This document shows positions 1 through 12,452 of a stretch of DNA of 50,409 bases, piece after piece; the stretch's first letter is position 1; each line of letters begins with the position of its first letter. The position numbers and the translations under genes were made by a program. Source of the stretch: Perkinsus olseni (taxonomy: Eukaryota; Perkinsozoa; Perkinsida); NCBI GenBank assembly GCA_013115125.1, contig JABANN010000229.1, forward strand, positions 1 to 50,409. Reading direction: 5' to 3'. The notes under the pieces are model-generated. The model did not search any database. It was given only the letters and a program-made list of their open reading frames with translations, and was not told where the DNA came from.

Positions 1-1190
1 TGAGACCATTCTCGCTCGCCCGACCGAATCACTTCCGCTGTAGTTGACCCTAGCCTCTATCGAGACTCTCCATCATAGTGATACCCAGAGGCTCCTCGTG
101 TAAACCAGCCAGGTAGTTAAGGCCAAGATTAACGAGAGTAAAGACAGGGTGTTTCGAGAGACGCCGCGATTACGAACAGCTGTTAATAAAATATTAACTA
201 GGCAAGCAGGCGCTACAGGCAGCCGGTATGAGGCTCCGCGGCGAAGCCGTCCCGTATGATACGGGCCTTATCACACAGCTGCATAACTCTTTCAGCGACG
301 AGTCAGTGCGGCGGCCGCACTGCGGCCCTTGAGCATGTGTGCGCAGCTGATCATCAGGTGCTGATGCACGCGTGCCACGACCATTTCAGTGTGCGCGTCA
401 GTACATGTCGCACCTCACCGTGAGTGACTCACGGGTTTCGAGAATTATGAGTCATGATTCATGACTTGCAAGAATCCGTCGACGGCTTCGGATTTTCCGA
501 ATCGGAAAAAACACGGCCCCCCGAAGAAAACCAGGAGTCTTAGTCTGAGACCCCCCCCCCCCCAGACTCTCAGGTACTAGGAACATCTCTGTTCCTAGGA
601 ACGTCTTATTATAACAGGCAACCAAAATGTAAATTATTACCCTTCCTGGACTCCTCGCGAACAAATAGGCTCACCTTCTACGCCCACTGCAGCGTTCAAG
701 GCCATCCTACCCTCCTCGACAGCATAGACTCTACTCACCCTTCTTGAACTCGTTACCGCAGGCTTCAATAAGGACGCGAGAGTTCGGAGAGCACAACCAA
801 TAGTAACGCTGTCGACTCAGCACTCTCCGCCATGCTCACTCAAAAGGTACAGGCTTCTCACGGAGCTGACAAACCAAATCACTGTACACAGAGAATCCCC
901 ACCCACAACAGCGTTTTCGGAAGAACAAGTCCAGCAAGGTTAATACGCTCTCTGGGGAATCTAGGGTCCATCCAGCCCAGGGTGCCAATCAGACCATACT
1001 ACTTCCAGTAGCCTGTTGTCGGACAAACCGAGATGAGCCGGGCACGAAAAAAACGTAGAAAAGATAACGAGCCAAAATGCACGCTCCAATTGACAAACTT
1101 CGAACGCAGGAGAACAGTAGTTCGCATCAGCAGAAACTTTTCCGGTGCGAAGATTTATAACACGTTTTTGATGCCACGATGGGCGCCTGT
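1..1190. other. Left-edge stretch with no gene recognised
   Basis: No reading frame here resembles a known protein. What can be seen is a run of 13 C at 551-563 flanked by short complementary arms (gagtct / agactc), a 9-bp perfect hairpin at 577-598 (ctaggaaca, 4-nt loop, tgttcctag) and a small palindrome at 450-466 (agtcatg-att-catgact). The last part should contain the 3' UTR of the minus-strand PHF5A gene, which ends at 1192. Confidence 0.4.
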
Positions 1191-1191
1191 A

Positions 1192-1678
1192 CTATCTCCT
1201 CTTAAAGCCGTATTTCTTTCTTTCATAGAACATGTCCGTCTTGGCCGACCCCAAGTTTATGATCTTCGGACATCCGTCACGCTGAAGACAGAAAATGAAG
1301 GGAAACTCCCAAACCACGACCGCCGTTATTACATCCTTCTCGCATTGACAGCACTCCTTGCAGTAGTAAGCGTCAGAGATACCCGTCCCTCCACAAATGA
1401 CACACCTGAATTTCGGATGTGCCTTCGGAATGGACAACCTCGGAAGAAAACCTACCTTCCTTGGTAGCTGCCGTAATTGCACTCATCGCAAATCTTCACC
1501 AAAGTGGATGGTCGGACGTACGAGTCGCAGATTACGCATTTTCCATCGCACCTAATGGAAGGTTGACTGAATCCAAGACTAGACTCCTCTAAAATCCGTA
1601 GTACTTTTCACAAAGTCGGCCGATGGCAATGCCGGGCTGCTTCCTACACATGACGAGATCTGGATGATGCTTCGCCAT
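1192..1678 (-). CDS. PHF5A: PHF5A/Rds3-like splicing factor SF3b subunit (4 exons)
   Basis: Small zinc-binding protein of the U2 snRNP SF3b complex, which helps recognise the intron branch point in the nucleus. Exons on the minus strand are 1678-1605, 1551-1456, 1405-1333 and 1281-1192. They are joined by introns of 53, 50 and 51 nt, all GT-AG with matching phases. The spliced product is 110 residues, the same length as human PHF5A. It starts MAKHHPDL, has a full set of CxxC knuckles ([48 protein letters not shown]) and ends with the diagnostic tail [12 protein letters not shown]. Homology is close to certain by eye. The gene also calibrates intron size for the rest of the window. No promoter element was identified. 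Confidence 0.97.
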
Positions 1679-2043
1679 TGTTAGCAAAGAGAAGCTGACG
1701 AAAATGGGTGATAGTGACGCCTCCGTCACTCGCCAGGAAATCCCTCGACGATATTTTGGAGTTTACCATCACTAACGCAAAGAGTTCAACATGTGGGAGC
1801 TCACTGTGAACTTGAGTGGAATTGTGTGCGTTGTGAAAGCTGAGGAAATAGAAGGGCAGTCAAGTGCGCAAGATTTCGAGCTCGTCTACTCCCGCGCTTC
1901 CTTAAACTCAGGCGTCTTCTTCCACGACTAGATTCATGTTCACCCATTCGTTCAGACCTCCACCGAGAACAGGTAAGTACCGGGCCTTCGTATTCGGATC
2001 ACTACACGCCTGCGTTCGTTAAAGCAGCACTTCCAGCCGGCCG

Positions 2044-2838
2044 TGATTTTGTTGGTGCTTCCCCACCGTACTCGTCATTCAACCCTCAGCAGCCTTACCT
2101 CGCCCTCATGCGCCTACGTGCTTCGGTTTCTCAGGGGTTTCTTCCGGTGGCATGGGAAGTCCGTGGAAGCCGATGGCTCGAGCCGTCTACATGCACAGTC
2201 CAGCCTTGCCCATAGACGCACGCAAAACCCTCAACGCTGCTGGTAACCGCTGATAACATTTCGCTCGCTCATCTATCGTAGCAGAGACCCGACCCCACGA
2301 GATACTCGGCTACGATATCCCCTTCATAATGGCCCTACCACAACATCAGCAATTCGCCACAATTTCCTCTGCCGAAGGGATTGGCACCAGCGGGAGGCCA
2401 CCCCTCCCACAGTCTCACCAGCAACCCCAAGGCAGTCTTAGTGCAAGAGGGCCTCGCTCCAGGTGAGCTTCATGAAGCGCTCACCTCTCATCGCTCTGTT
2501 CTCAGTCTTCCGGGAGTACCACGCGTCTCCTTGGTAGTCGACCCGTACCAGGTAGGGCCGAAGTTGCCGCAGCTTCTTCGACTGGATGGCCCTGTGCAGG
2601 CCCTCACCACCGAGGGAATGCTCACTTCGCGAACTTCGATCTTCGCCAGCACCCCCGCCACCCCCGTCCTCGCTCGCTCTTTGCCAAACTCGACAGCTCA
2701 ATCGCACCAAGCGCCGTTCCTTTCCCCGTCCGGCCTCGACTACAGGGTGAGTCCTCGACACCTATTGAAGAACTCGATGTTATCACAGGTGGCCCTTCCA
2801 ACCCCAAGAGCCGTTTCCGCAGCGTTCAACCCCTCTAG
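2044..2838 (+). CDS. Possible low-complexity S/P/Q-rich protein (partial model)
   Basis: Several overlapping open stretches on the plus strand are rich in Ser, Pro and Gln. One exon-like piece ends near 2460 at a good donor (AG/GTGAGC) and contains a Q-rich stretch (PQHQQFATISS, then PPLPQSHQQPQG). A 43-nt intron then leads to a longer open piece that ends at the TAG at 2836-2838 with SRFRSVQPL. Two frames are open in the last exon, so the true frame is not certain. No domain is recognised. The opposite strand also has open frames over this region, as expected for GC-rich low-complexity DNA. The start codon is not determined. Confidence 0.28.
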
Positions 2839-3069
2839 CAGCTCAGCTTGATTTTCGACACTGCTGCTTGTACCGTTCGTTGGTCATGTATTCCCGTTAC
2901 GATGTGTGATCATGCATTAACTGCATAGCCACGATGCTGTTCATCAGAAAGCTCACAACACTGTTGTGTTTTACCTCTCCACTCGGCGATAAACTCAAGA
3001 ATACTCGGCGGAATAGCGGCTACGAGGTCATGCTCGAAAATTGATTAATTCGTTACTCTATCATATCTG

Positions 3070-4830
3070 TTGAGTCGCCTACAGTGGCTCCTCCACGGTA
3101 CTCCTCTAACTCGCCGAGTAAGGCATCCTGTAGAAAAGAAACGATCATCTACTCGGACGAGACGGCAGGCTCTCACCCTCTCGAGCGTTAATTCTTCAAC
3201 TCGTAACTTGAGTTTCTCAGTGGGTCCACCCTCGCTTCGACGCCTCTCCTCAGCGTGGGTCGACACGCTGTCCTACGAAAATAAGACACTCCGTAGATGC
3301 CGTGGGTCGAGCTAAGGATTTATGGTTCGATTCAAGGAAAATCCGAGGTACCGCCTGAACGCACCCCCGCTCACCGCGAATTCTCTGGTGATCTCCTCAA
3401 TCCGCTGGTTGAATGTCTCGGACATTCGATCACGCTCGGCCAAGTGGTCCTAAGCCGGACCTGTTCACTGGAAGGAGGAAGATACATCTGATCACCTGCT
3501 GGTCTCTGATGATCTTGTTCTTCAAAGCATTGACCTCGGCATGAAGGCGAGCCGTCTCTCGCGCATGTGCTTCATTTTTAACTCGCAAATCTGCAGCCTC
3601 GCCTCGAGCCTACGGCAGAGAGCTGAGAGCGCGTCAAGCCTCTGCGACCCGACCTTCTGCTCGGACTCGAGAGCCTGCTTATGTGCGCCTACAAGAGCTT
3701 CATATCTAGCAGCAGAAGCAAGCAACACCGTGCTTGGCGGCTGACCTGAAGAGCGGCCCTCCCTGAATTCGGGAATGCCAGTTAGACTCACTGTCCAGCC
3801 CTTCAAGCTGGGCCTTGAACAAGTCTCTCTGTTCTGTCAAGTTCTTCACGAGGCGAGTTGAAGTGAGCACATCCTCTGCAAATGCAAGGTGGGACTCCAT
3901 CGCAAAAGGAGCAACGAGCAGTTACCATTACCAATAACAGCACTCGATCAGTTACAACCGCTATTCACCATGAGTTTGATAGTGGAATTTTCGTGAACTC
4001 ACCATCCTTGACTTTCAACTGTGTTTCCAGCCTTGCAATCTTATTCTTGGCCCCTTCAAGCTTCGACTCGTAGTCGCGAATGCGAACGCGAAGGGTCTGC
4101 TAATAGCAGCCATGGCCGAGCAAGGCAGTCTCAGACAGCAGCTCTCGCGGGATTACGTTGTTCTCGTCGCTGATCTTCGCGGCTTTCTTCAAACTTTCTT
4201 GCTCTCCCTTAATCGTGCTCTCAAGCTCTCTAATGTTCTCCTCAAGCTCAGCTATCTCCACCGCGTGCTTCTTCGCTAACTGAAATACAGATCCTTCGCA
4301 GTGTTCAAGCAGTCGGCGGGGCATCCGACATCGTCGACTCTTTTCTGAACGAGTGTCCTCGTTTTGGCTCTTTCAGCGGCGAGGGCGATTCTAAAGTGAA
4401 AGGGCAAACAAGAAAGATCACTTCACTTGAGAAGACCATCTACTACTTTCCAGCCTCTATCTCTTTGATAGCTCTCTCGAGTTTCTCATCCTTCTCTGCC
4501 AACAGGCTCTCCGGATCCTTCGCTGGAGGGGGAGAGTCGGCAGCTGCCTTAACTTTCGGTGAAGGAGAGCCCTGCGCGGCAAAAGCAAGCCAACGCAGGC
4601 AACTCTCAAGCCTTCAATGCTCAAGCCAGATGCAACCGTATGATACTCAGAAGAACAGCAAACCCATGAAGAAAAATGCCGAAAGTTTCCAGCATCAGTT
4701 ATAATTCTCAAGTAGAGGTACCGAAACAAATATTCTGTGCTAAACACTCACCTTTGCAGCTGATGCTCTCGGCAAGCGCAGCTTACTCCCGTCCAGGCTC
4801 AGGCGGCTGGAATCTCGCCTGAATCGCTGT
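3070..4830 (-). CDS. Taxilin-like long coiled-coil protein (multi-exon, ends unresolved)
   Basis: At least eight minus-strand exons join in phase across introns of about 46-60 nt and give one long heptad-rich protein. Pieces in order are: a basic and proline-rich start (SPSPKVKAAADSPPPAKD), then EKDEKLERAIKEIEAGK, AKKHAVEIAELEENIRELES, RVRIRDYESKLEGAKNKIAR, TSTRLVKNLTEQRDLFKAQ, QRLDALSALCRRLEARL, HARETARLHAEVNALKNKII, ERDRMSETFNQRIEEITREF and KLKLRVEELTLERDALLGEL. The LDALxxLCRxL and ERxxMxxxFxxxIxEIT patterns resemble taxilins, which bind syntaxins and act in vesicle traffic. The frame changes near 3605 without a normal-sized intron; this could be a very small intron, a sequencing error or a real break. 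Neither the first nor the last exon is fixed. Another coiled-coil family remains possible. Confidence 0.5.
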
Positions 4831-4849
4831 ACATCAGATGGTCGACCTG

Positions 4850-7510
4850 AAGGGACTCTCACTATGCAGCAGATCCTAGAGTATTTAAAATTTAAGTTTT
4901 GCGAATTCTAAGCGCTTATAAAGGAAAACATTCACTCCCATAGACGGTGTGCGAGATTTGGTATATCCCATGCCTAATGACCTCACGAAGAAGGTGCATC
5001 GACGCGTGCAACTCGCGGGAAGAGCAACCGAAAGAGTGTACAAGTATCATGCAAAAACACCGTTGGAACTGCGAAGACGGCGACCATACCACGAATGACG
5101 ACAGCTGGAGGGCCGAGAATCCTGTTAGGCTTCTGAGCCTCCGAGAAGAATAATCTACTGCAGAAACCGGGGTCGATGGCAGCTTCCTACACTCTAAGGC
5201 GACTAGCCGCTCTAGCAGTTGTAATCGGCTCCGTCAGAGGCGAACTGATTAATCTCTATCACTAAATGATAAGTACTGCTTCGGCAGCAGTGCTTTCGGT
5301 AGAGCCAATGGGAAACTGTCTAAAGTGTCCTTCTCGCTTGTTAACGTGTCGTAAGTAGGGAGTGGTGATATTGTTCGAGAACGCCCAGAACTGGACACTG
5401 CCTTCTCTGACGTAACGCAACTTTGTGCTGAACTGCTGCTTTAAGTATTTGGACAGATCGCCCTGAGAGGGGGAGGGTAAACGTCTCCCTACTGCTGCGT
5501 TGACTCTCCCTGGTAACCGGAGTTCTCTGCAGTACATATTGTGTGAACTGTCCCATTCATCAACTGCTGAAGGTCACCGGTCAGCCTAGACGGTCTAACT
5601 TCCTGTTCCCTAGGTCTCCCTCTCCTCAAACTTCTGTATTCTTCATGATCAGTCACGTATGAATTATCCCTGATATTGACTCTAAGCGTAACTTACATAA
5701 TGTTGCACACAAGTTAGATGGATGTGACCCGCCGCTCTAACCATGAAGCGTTAAGACACAAGGTTCATAGTCGTAATAATATGTGTCGTGGTTCATGATA
5801 ATGGATCCCATATAGTTCTGTCATCGACAGACGGTAGTTATGTGGGGTCCCCAGAGCGGATAGATGAGAACCCGACTTGTATGGCCCGCCTAACTTTACA
5901 TAACATGACCCATGCGTGATCCCGCTGGTTCGGCATACCATGTTCGTGACCGAACCGATAGGAAGACGCCTGCTGTGTGTGCCGGGTCCAGACTTCCCTA
6001 TGATACCTCCTGGCAACCACATCGACCGGTTTGGGATCAGTTAGCTCGTGGCCGGCAGTGCCGACGCCGCGCCCGATCATCAACAGAATCCCAACCAGAA
6101 GGAAGTCCGCAGTCAACTAGGACGGGTGGTCTCATGCTAGCTCAGCGCTATGCGATCGACTAACAAGCTCTTAGTTACAATATAGACGAGGCCTGCCCAC
6201 AGCGGAGAGCCCGTAGCACACGGAGAAAACACTCAGGAACCTTGAAGTTTGGCCGATCGTGGAGCATTGGGTGAACAGTCGCTCCCTTATGAAAAGCTCC
6301 GGGTAGAACCAGCTATTATCATGATGACAAATTCTGGTATGCAATGCGGTGCCACTCAACGCGGTTAGTAAGGCACAGAGCTCCGCGTCACGGTAATGCT
6401 CATGCTCCTTACTTGAGCTATCTGGGTATCTTTGGGGAGGCCGTCTAGGTTCCGGCGTCACCACCGCGGGAGCGGGAGAAGTCGCTTCCGGAGTCGACTG
6501 ACTGGCCGTGCCCTTTGGCGTAGCCGTGGTGGCGAGACCTACCAAAGAATGAAAGATTAAACACCTCAACTTGAAGTGACTTCTCATCCCTAAGCCCATC
6601 TGCAACCCAGTCGATCCCCGCAGGCTCCGTAGAGAACTAGCATGCTGCATGCCGGCTTAACGTGATATTCAGTTCGCGATATAACAGATATAACAGATAT
6701 ATATCGTGATATAACAGGCTCATCGGTGGAGAGAAGAAGGTATCCACTCACTACTCAGGTGATTGATATCTTCCCGCTGAGCCTGGCATCCCAGTGCTTC
6801 CATTTGGCTGATGCAAAGACCGTTCTGACGTCGAATCACGTCCATACGATCCGCGGAGGTTGTTGTTTCGATAGCAGCATTTGTCATTGAACAGCAGCAA
6901 TCGGAGTGCCCCTCACTGAGCCTACCAACTACCCAACTAGGTGACAACATGGGAACGGCAGGCCGCAGTTGAAGACTGGCAATCTAAGACTGCAGCCTCC
7001 AACAGTTTCAGATCTGCCTGTAACATACAGTGAGGGTCAGGGGCACAGGATATGCTTCCCACGGTAGTACTGTCGGCTATCGTCAGAAGTAACGGGAAAC
7101 GCCCAACGTCGTGGAGCCTCTGACGAAGCTCTCCCAATTGAATGAGAAGGTGAATTCTGATTTGAATACACGCCCTGTATACCCCATCTATAAAGAAGAC
7201 CATCGTAGACCCAAACTACGAAGCGGACTCGCTGGGAACAATGATATTCCTGATCTCATGCACTTCGTATGGGACGTGAAATGGCGCCACTGATCGCTGC
7301 CGAGTCGACAACGACTACCCTGAATTGATCAACTGATGCAGCAATTCTCGTATTTTCATATTAGAAACAGTCAGGCAACTTAGCGAGGTTGTAGTCATAG
7401 CTAGTCCCGAAGGGTCATCTAAGCTGGGCAATCCACTGCGGGAGCGTACACACAAAGGTTTCATTTCGGAACAACGAGATAACGATTCATTCATAGTGCT
7501 TATCTACGTC
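4850..7510. other. Unresolved stretch with scattered exon-like pieces
   Basis: No whole gene can be supported. On the minus strand, 6116-5950 starts with a signal-peptide-like run (MTADFLLVGILLMIGRG). At 6540-6410 there is a T/P/S-rich piece (TPEATSPAPAVVTPEPRRPP) ending at a GTAAGG donor. At 7160-6940 there is a helical-looking piece (LIQLGELRQRLHDVG, later ADLKLLEAAVLDCQS). These might belong to one or two multi-exon secreted or membrane proteins, but joins between them could not be established. On the plus strand a 68-codon frame at 4947-5153 has no recognisable feature. Confidence 0.25.
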
Positions 7511-7512
7511 AA

Positions 7513-9180
7513 CTATAGGAGCACTCCTTCAAGAGGGCCTTCAGCAAGCCACTCAGTGAGGTTGTTGATGGCTTCTCCAGTGGAGGACTGAACAGAGCAA
7601 AGCCATCAGCACCACTCTCGCTCGTATGCGATATGGAAAGACACGAACACATCCCTGAAAGATCCCGGTCATCGAGACTCACCTCAGAAGACTGGTACAC
7701 ATCGAGTAGTTTGCGAGCTAAAGGAAAAGAGGATCAACAGTCACAACTAAGAGACGTCGTGGAGCAGAAGCGTGCCTCACCAAAATCATGTGCTAATTGG
7801 GGTTGTCCCCGGAGGCCTTCGACATCCAGCTTAGCAATATCAATTCTAAGATTCTCGCTGCCCGCCGCTTCCAGTGCTACGAGCTGCGCGAGACCCGCGT
7901 CGCAAAATCCACCAGCAAGAGCGCGTGTCCCTGAGAAAGAGGCAGCTTATGAAAGGCGAAGTTGCAGTAGAGACAATCTCCCTACAGCTAGAAGATTAAG
8001 CCCGCGCAAACGCATTCCTCCGTGCCCCTCAGGGGACTCTCTCAAGACGCCAGATGCGCTACTATTGGCCCTCACACCGCGGCCGCCAACTGAAACGGGC
8101 AGCTCGACTGGTCTATTTCCCGCGTATGATGATAGAAGATGCGATATCAACACTAAGAGTCTAGCGCTCCTAAGCCACTACTTTAAGGCACAAGAAGTCA
8201 GTCAGGCCGCAATCGACGATGGGCACGGCGATCCAGTATCAGTCGTGTGATGGTCGATGTAAATCAGAAGCAACTTACTGGCACCGGTGTTCCAGATCAC
8301 ACCCTGATCATCACTCTCTGCCTTCAGCCCTTCCTCAGTCATCGCCTTCACCAACTCATCTGAGACAACACGCCATGACAAGCTGCTTGTCATTCCCGTA
8401 TCACAGTACTCTCCACTCGATCCAGAATGCAGCGCTTACCAGCAGTCTCTCTCGGAGCGCCGTCCTTAACCGTGGAGAATGACGCCACGGGCAGCTCGAT
8501 GTCTTCAGCGACACCACTGCACCATTGCGGTTGCTGCTGCTCTGGAACCTCCGACGAGGGTCGCGCCTCTTGTGGCTCTGGCACAAGTCCTGGTGGAGCC
8601 GTAGGAGACTTGCATACAGCGTTTCCCTCAGGCCCATCATCAGGCTTCGCTGAGGAGCCCGCAGATTCTGAGAACAATGAGGAGCACTGGAACACTAAGT
8701 GCGAGCGAACCAGGCAGCAATTGTCACGGGCCGCAAGTGACTAGATGGCCATTACCTTCTCGATACTCCGAGCTCAGCAACGGACTGGTGTACTCAGCAT
8801 CCATAGTCTCCTGTCGGCTCATCTCAACCAGATCAGAGGCACTCGAGAGGAGAAGCTCTGACTTCTTGACCTCGCTCGAATCGTCAACCTCATACGCCGG
8901 GCTAGCATCGATAGCAGCCGCTGCCTGCGGTATCGGGGTAGCTTCTCTGATTACTACAGAGACGACGGTTCACCCCGCCATGCCAAGCGCGAAGACTTCT
9001 ATTTACCTTCGGTCTCCTCCTGACCAACTTGACACGGCGCTTCCTCATCTTTACTATGCCGGGGCGAGTCCTCAGCGTTCTCGGCTTCAATGGGGCCCGA
9101 ACCCCGAGGTATGGTCGAGGGTGGCGGCGGCCTCGAGTGCTCGAAAACCGGGGCGACTGGTTGAGCCCGAGGAAGTTGTT
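7513..9180 (-). CDS. Unrecognised protein with acidic P/Q-rich region and helical C-terminus (multi-exon)
   Basis: A set of minus-strand exon-like pieces, each bounded by plausible splice sites. Near 9180-9010 is a proline/acid-rich piece (EHSRPPPPSTIPRGSG, then ENAEDSPRHSKDEE). Near 8940-8750 follows EATPIPQAAAAIDASPAYEV and LVEMSRQETMDAEYTSPLLS, ending at a GTAATG donor. Near 8695-8420 is SPTAPPGLVPEPQEA with VPEQQQPQW. Helical pieces come later (DELVKAMTEEGLKAESDDQG near 8350; AQLVALEAAGSENLRIDIAK near 7860; LARKLLDVYQSSE near 7700; NNLTEWLAEGPLEGVLL before the stop at 7513-7515). The family is not recognised. It could be the end of the helical gene just upstream rather than a separate gene. 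Confidence 0.33.
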
Positions 9181-9590
9181 CGGCAGGTTCGTTCGGTTGT
9201 GTATCTAATCACCATAACCCCCAGTACTGCATCAACAAGCACTCGACGCCAGACTAGAAACAACTCCGAGCAGCATGAAGCAAAATTCTACGACCGAGGA
9301 GGAGAGGCGGGGAATATCACAGCCAACGAATACCGCAATGGCGATCATCTAAAATCAAGAGTGAGGCAGTCAAACTCCAAAGAACAGCTTGCTCTCTTGC
9401 TCTATCTTGCGATTCCTCAACGCTACATCTTACCCTTCACTGTATCCTCATATCTTTGCTCCCTCAGTGGCATATCTACGGCTGCACCATAGGACATGTC
9501 ATTGCTGCTGAGCAGATCGACCTCATTGCTTGATACCGCAGCCGCACCAGACCTGACCGTTGAATGCGAGATGGGATCCACAGCGACCCC

Positions 9591-11841
9591 CTACGTCCTA
9601 ATGTGTGGCGCAGTCGTCGGTATCACAGCTTTCGGGGTGCTTGTTGCGCTCGACCTCCGAAGGCGATCTTGATCGGCCCTCTCCAGCCAGCTGAGTCTCT
9701 CACTGACGCTGGTAAGGGCCGACATCAAAGTCACGTTCTGCGCCTTGACCTCCGCGACGTCATGGCCGAGCTTCTGTAGAGTTGAGTAAAGACTCGCGAA
9801 ACGCTGAGCGAGCACCAGCATGACGAGATCCATCAGCGGGCACGTCAGAGCCTACCGAGGAGATTGCGGAGATGGTTTCCTCGTTGTGAGCCTTCATATC
9901 GTTGTAAGTCGGGGCCTCCTGCACTTGCCTCTGAAAAGCCATCGGTACAGTGGCGGAAGATCGTGCAGCTACAAGAATCGGTCAACGCGAGGCCCAGCCG
10001 ACGACAAGTCCCAGCGGTTGCTAGCACATTGAGCACCCCGGCGTATTAAACTTCTTCCGGCGAATGATTGAAAGATGTACAACGCTTACGACCTATCCGG
10101 TGGCTGCAGAAGCCCTCTCCACCCATTACTACCGTTAATTGCATCAAGTGCGTCTGTATGCTATCCAGCTTATTGCCCTGAAATCGACAACGTCAACTGA
10201 GCTCACCACGAGCACCTCGTGGCCTACGTCCTGTTCGAACCGCTGCTGGATGAAGCGAGCACTGCTCTTCGTCTCTGAGAGATTCTCCACTAGATGCGCC
10301 TGAGCAACGGCGTGATCGAGGCGCGTCCGACCACCTTTGCTGCACTCACCTCGTTGTCGCTGCAGTACCTCGTGACAGTCTGAACGAGAACATTGGTGAC
10401 CACACCGATCCGACGAAACTGATGGTCAACTTACATCCAGTTTCGACAGGCTTTTCATGAGGTCGTGCTGGACCTCAGCGTTGAGGCTCATATTCTCAAT
10501 CACTCGGCCCTCGGTTTTCTAAAGGCGAGAAACCAAAGGTGTGGTACGACGAGAACCCTCGTTTCGGCGCATGGAGTGCTCTACTGAACTGATCACGTTA
10601 GCGGAGGTTATACAACGACAGTGAGTCGAGTATGAGAAAAACCGGAGCTCCCGACATGTTGTAAGAAGCGGAAAAGGACGAGCGACGCAACGGCACTGCA
10701 CACCTAGAGGGAGCTCTAAAGGTCCAAGCACTAACCGTCAACCCGCTAGAGGGCCCAGGCCTCCCCTTCACCTACATGCATTCCAATCTCCAATGCATTG
10801 AGTAGCTGAGTCAAGCACTGCATGATGGCAGCCGTGCATTCTTCGGAGTGCTGATGGACATTGGAGGTCTGCTCGTAGATGTAGTGTAGGACATCCCGTC
10901 TCAGTGGCTCGTCGCTCTAACAACGCACAAGGTGAAGTCCAAGCAGACAAGACGAAGACGAATGGCATTGCATGGCATGGCATGGTAGCTCCTGGCCAAG
11001 GGCTCCAAGTATCATAAGCTCCTTGCTTGCGTACTACGCACTCGGCCGGCACCACTTTCCAACCCAGCCGATCATTATTCTAACAACCAGTCGCATGGAA
11101 GCTTTCATACGCCGTGACAAACGACGGTGCGCATCGGCATTTAGCGGCCATAAGCCGATGGAGCCTTTCAAAAGTATGAGATATTAGAAATCAATTAGAG
11201 ATCAGATCATCCCAGACACCGAGATACGGATGAGCCACGAGATACATTCAACGCTGACGAAGTGCAAAGAAGAACCCTGCAGTTTTTACCGCCTCTCGCT
11301 GACCCCTCATAAGCCCCTACCTCGGGCTGCCTTGCTCTGTAATCCCTCGGTGGCAGTTCTCTATCCGAGGATTGAGTGCTGTACTGAGCATGAGAGTTCT
11401 GCGGCGGATAGGGTTGACGCCGAGGGGGAGGAGGTGGGGCCCGCGCGTAGTCATCGTGAGCCGGCATCTCATCCATGCGGGACATCTGCATCCGAACAAA
11501 ACAAAATCCCACCTGCTGACCTATCACGTATCTTGCACGCTCGACCGAAAGATATACAAATAAAACACACACTTTTCTCCGCAGCAGCTCACCGGCGGAG
11601 GCGGAGGCGGTCCTCCCATTGCTCCCCTCATTGACTGAGTAGGCGGGGACTTGGGGGATGGGCCCGGCGGCGGCGCCATCTGGCGATCAGCACCGTAGCT
11701 GTACTCCAGGCCTCCTCGAGCTGACGACATGACCTGTTGCGGGGCCATAGAAAAAAGCACAAGGCTGCCAACGGGGACAATGCCATCGCTTGACTGCTGT
11801 GAGTGGGCTTTGTCCCATACCGATCGGACCTGACCATCCAC
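9591..11841 (-). CDS. Unrecognised helical/coiled-coil protein with proline-rich N-terminus (multi-exon)
   Basis: Minus-strand exons begin near 11750-11530 with a proline-rich start (GLEYSYGADRQMAPPPGPSP and AMGGPPPPP). After an intron starting GTGAGC come MSRMDEMPAHDDYAR and a PPPPPRRQPYPPQN run (about 11490-11310). Helical exons follow: PLRRDVLHYIYEQTSNVHQH near 10880, SLNAEVQHDLMKSLSKLD near 10470, RRIGVVTNVLVQTVTRYCSD near 10390, AHLVENLSETKSSARFIQQR near 10280, GNKLDSIQTHLMQLT near 10150, and a last exon 9773-9591 with GHDVAEVKAQNVTLMSALTS. Most internal donors are GTGAG or GTAGG with introns of about 30-60 nt; one, around 10510-10770, is longer. No family is recognised. The overall plan, a disordered start and helical body, would suit a scaffold protein, but that is a guess. 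Confidence 0.38.
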
Positions 11842-11899
11842 TTGAAGACTCTACGCAAAGCAAGACGGTTTGTGCGACAACTACCACTGGTACAAAGCT

Positions 11900-12450
11900 C
11901 AAAGGGTAACATCGGACATGACTAACGTGGAGGCCGAAACCACCACATATTCACTCCGTTGAGGAATCGCAAGATTGCAAGACCCTGGTCACGGCCACTG
12001 CAATAGAGGCTCACTAGACTCGGGAGCATCATGAGCATCAGCCTCGTATTTTTCAACCTACAATCAGGAATCATTAGACTGATGATGATAGTTCCCTACC
12101 CGCTTGGATTCAGGGCTCCTGTGGACCTCATCAACTATAGGAGAAGAATCGACTCCTGAGAATAAACTACTGTATTGAGACAGGCGATCAGCCATAAAAC
12201 AGGGGCAGGCAAAGTCTAGTTCACCTCACTACCACTAGTGCTACTACGCCAGTGCGCTGTAGCCAGCCAATACTACCTTCGTGATTATTATTCACTCGCG
12301 CCTGGTCCTCATTGGAGCTGCCCTCATTCTTTCCAGTATCCTCCCTCACGAATGTCATGCCGTCTCCTCTACCACAAGCTGAGAGCCGAGCCACGTGTCT
12401 TCACTCGCGACCCTCTAGGTCGCTATCAATCATGAATCAAACTTTGCTTC
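11900..12450. other. Intergenic stretch, nothing identified
   Basis: Between the 5' end of the proline-rich gene and the 3' end of the DHHC gene. Short open frames are present on both strands, but none shows a domain, signal peptide or splice support. Confidence 0.3.
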
Positions 12451-12452
12451 GC

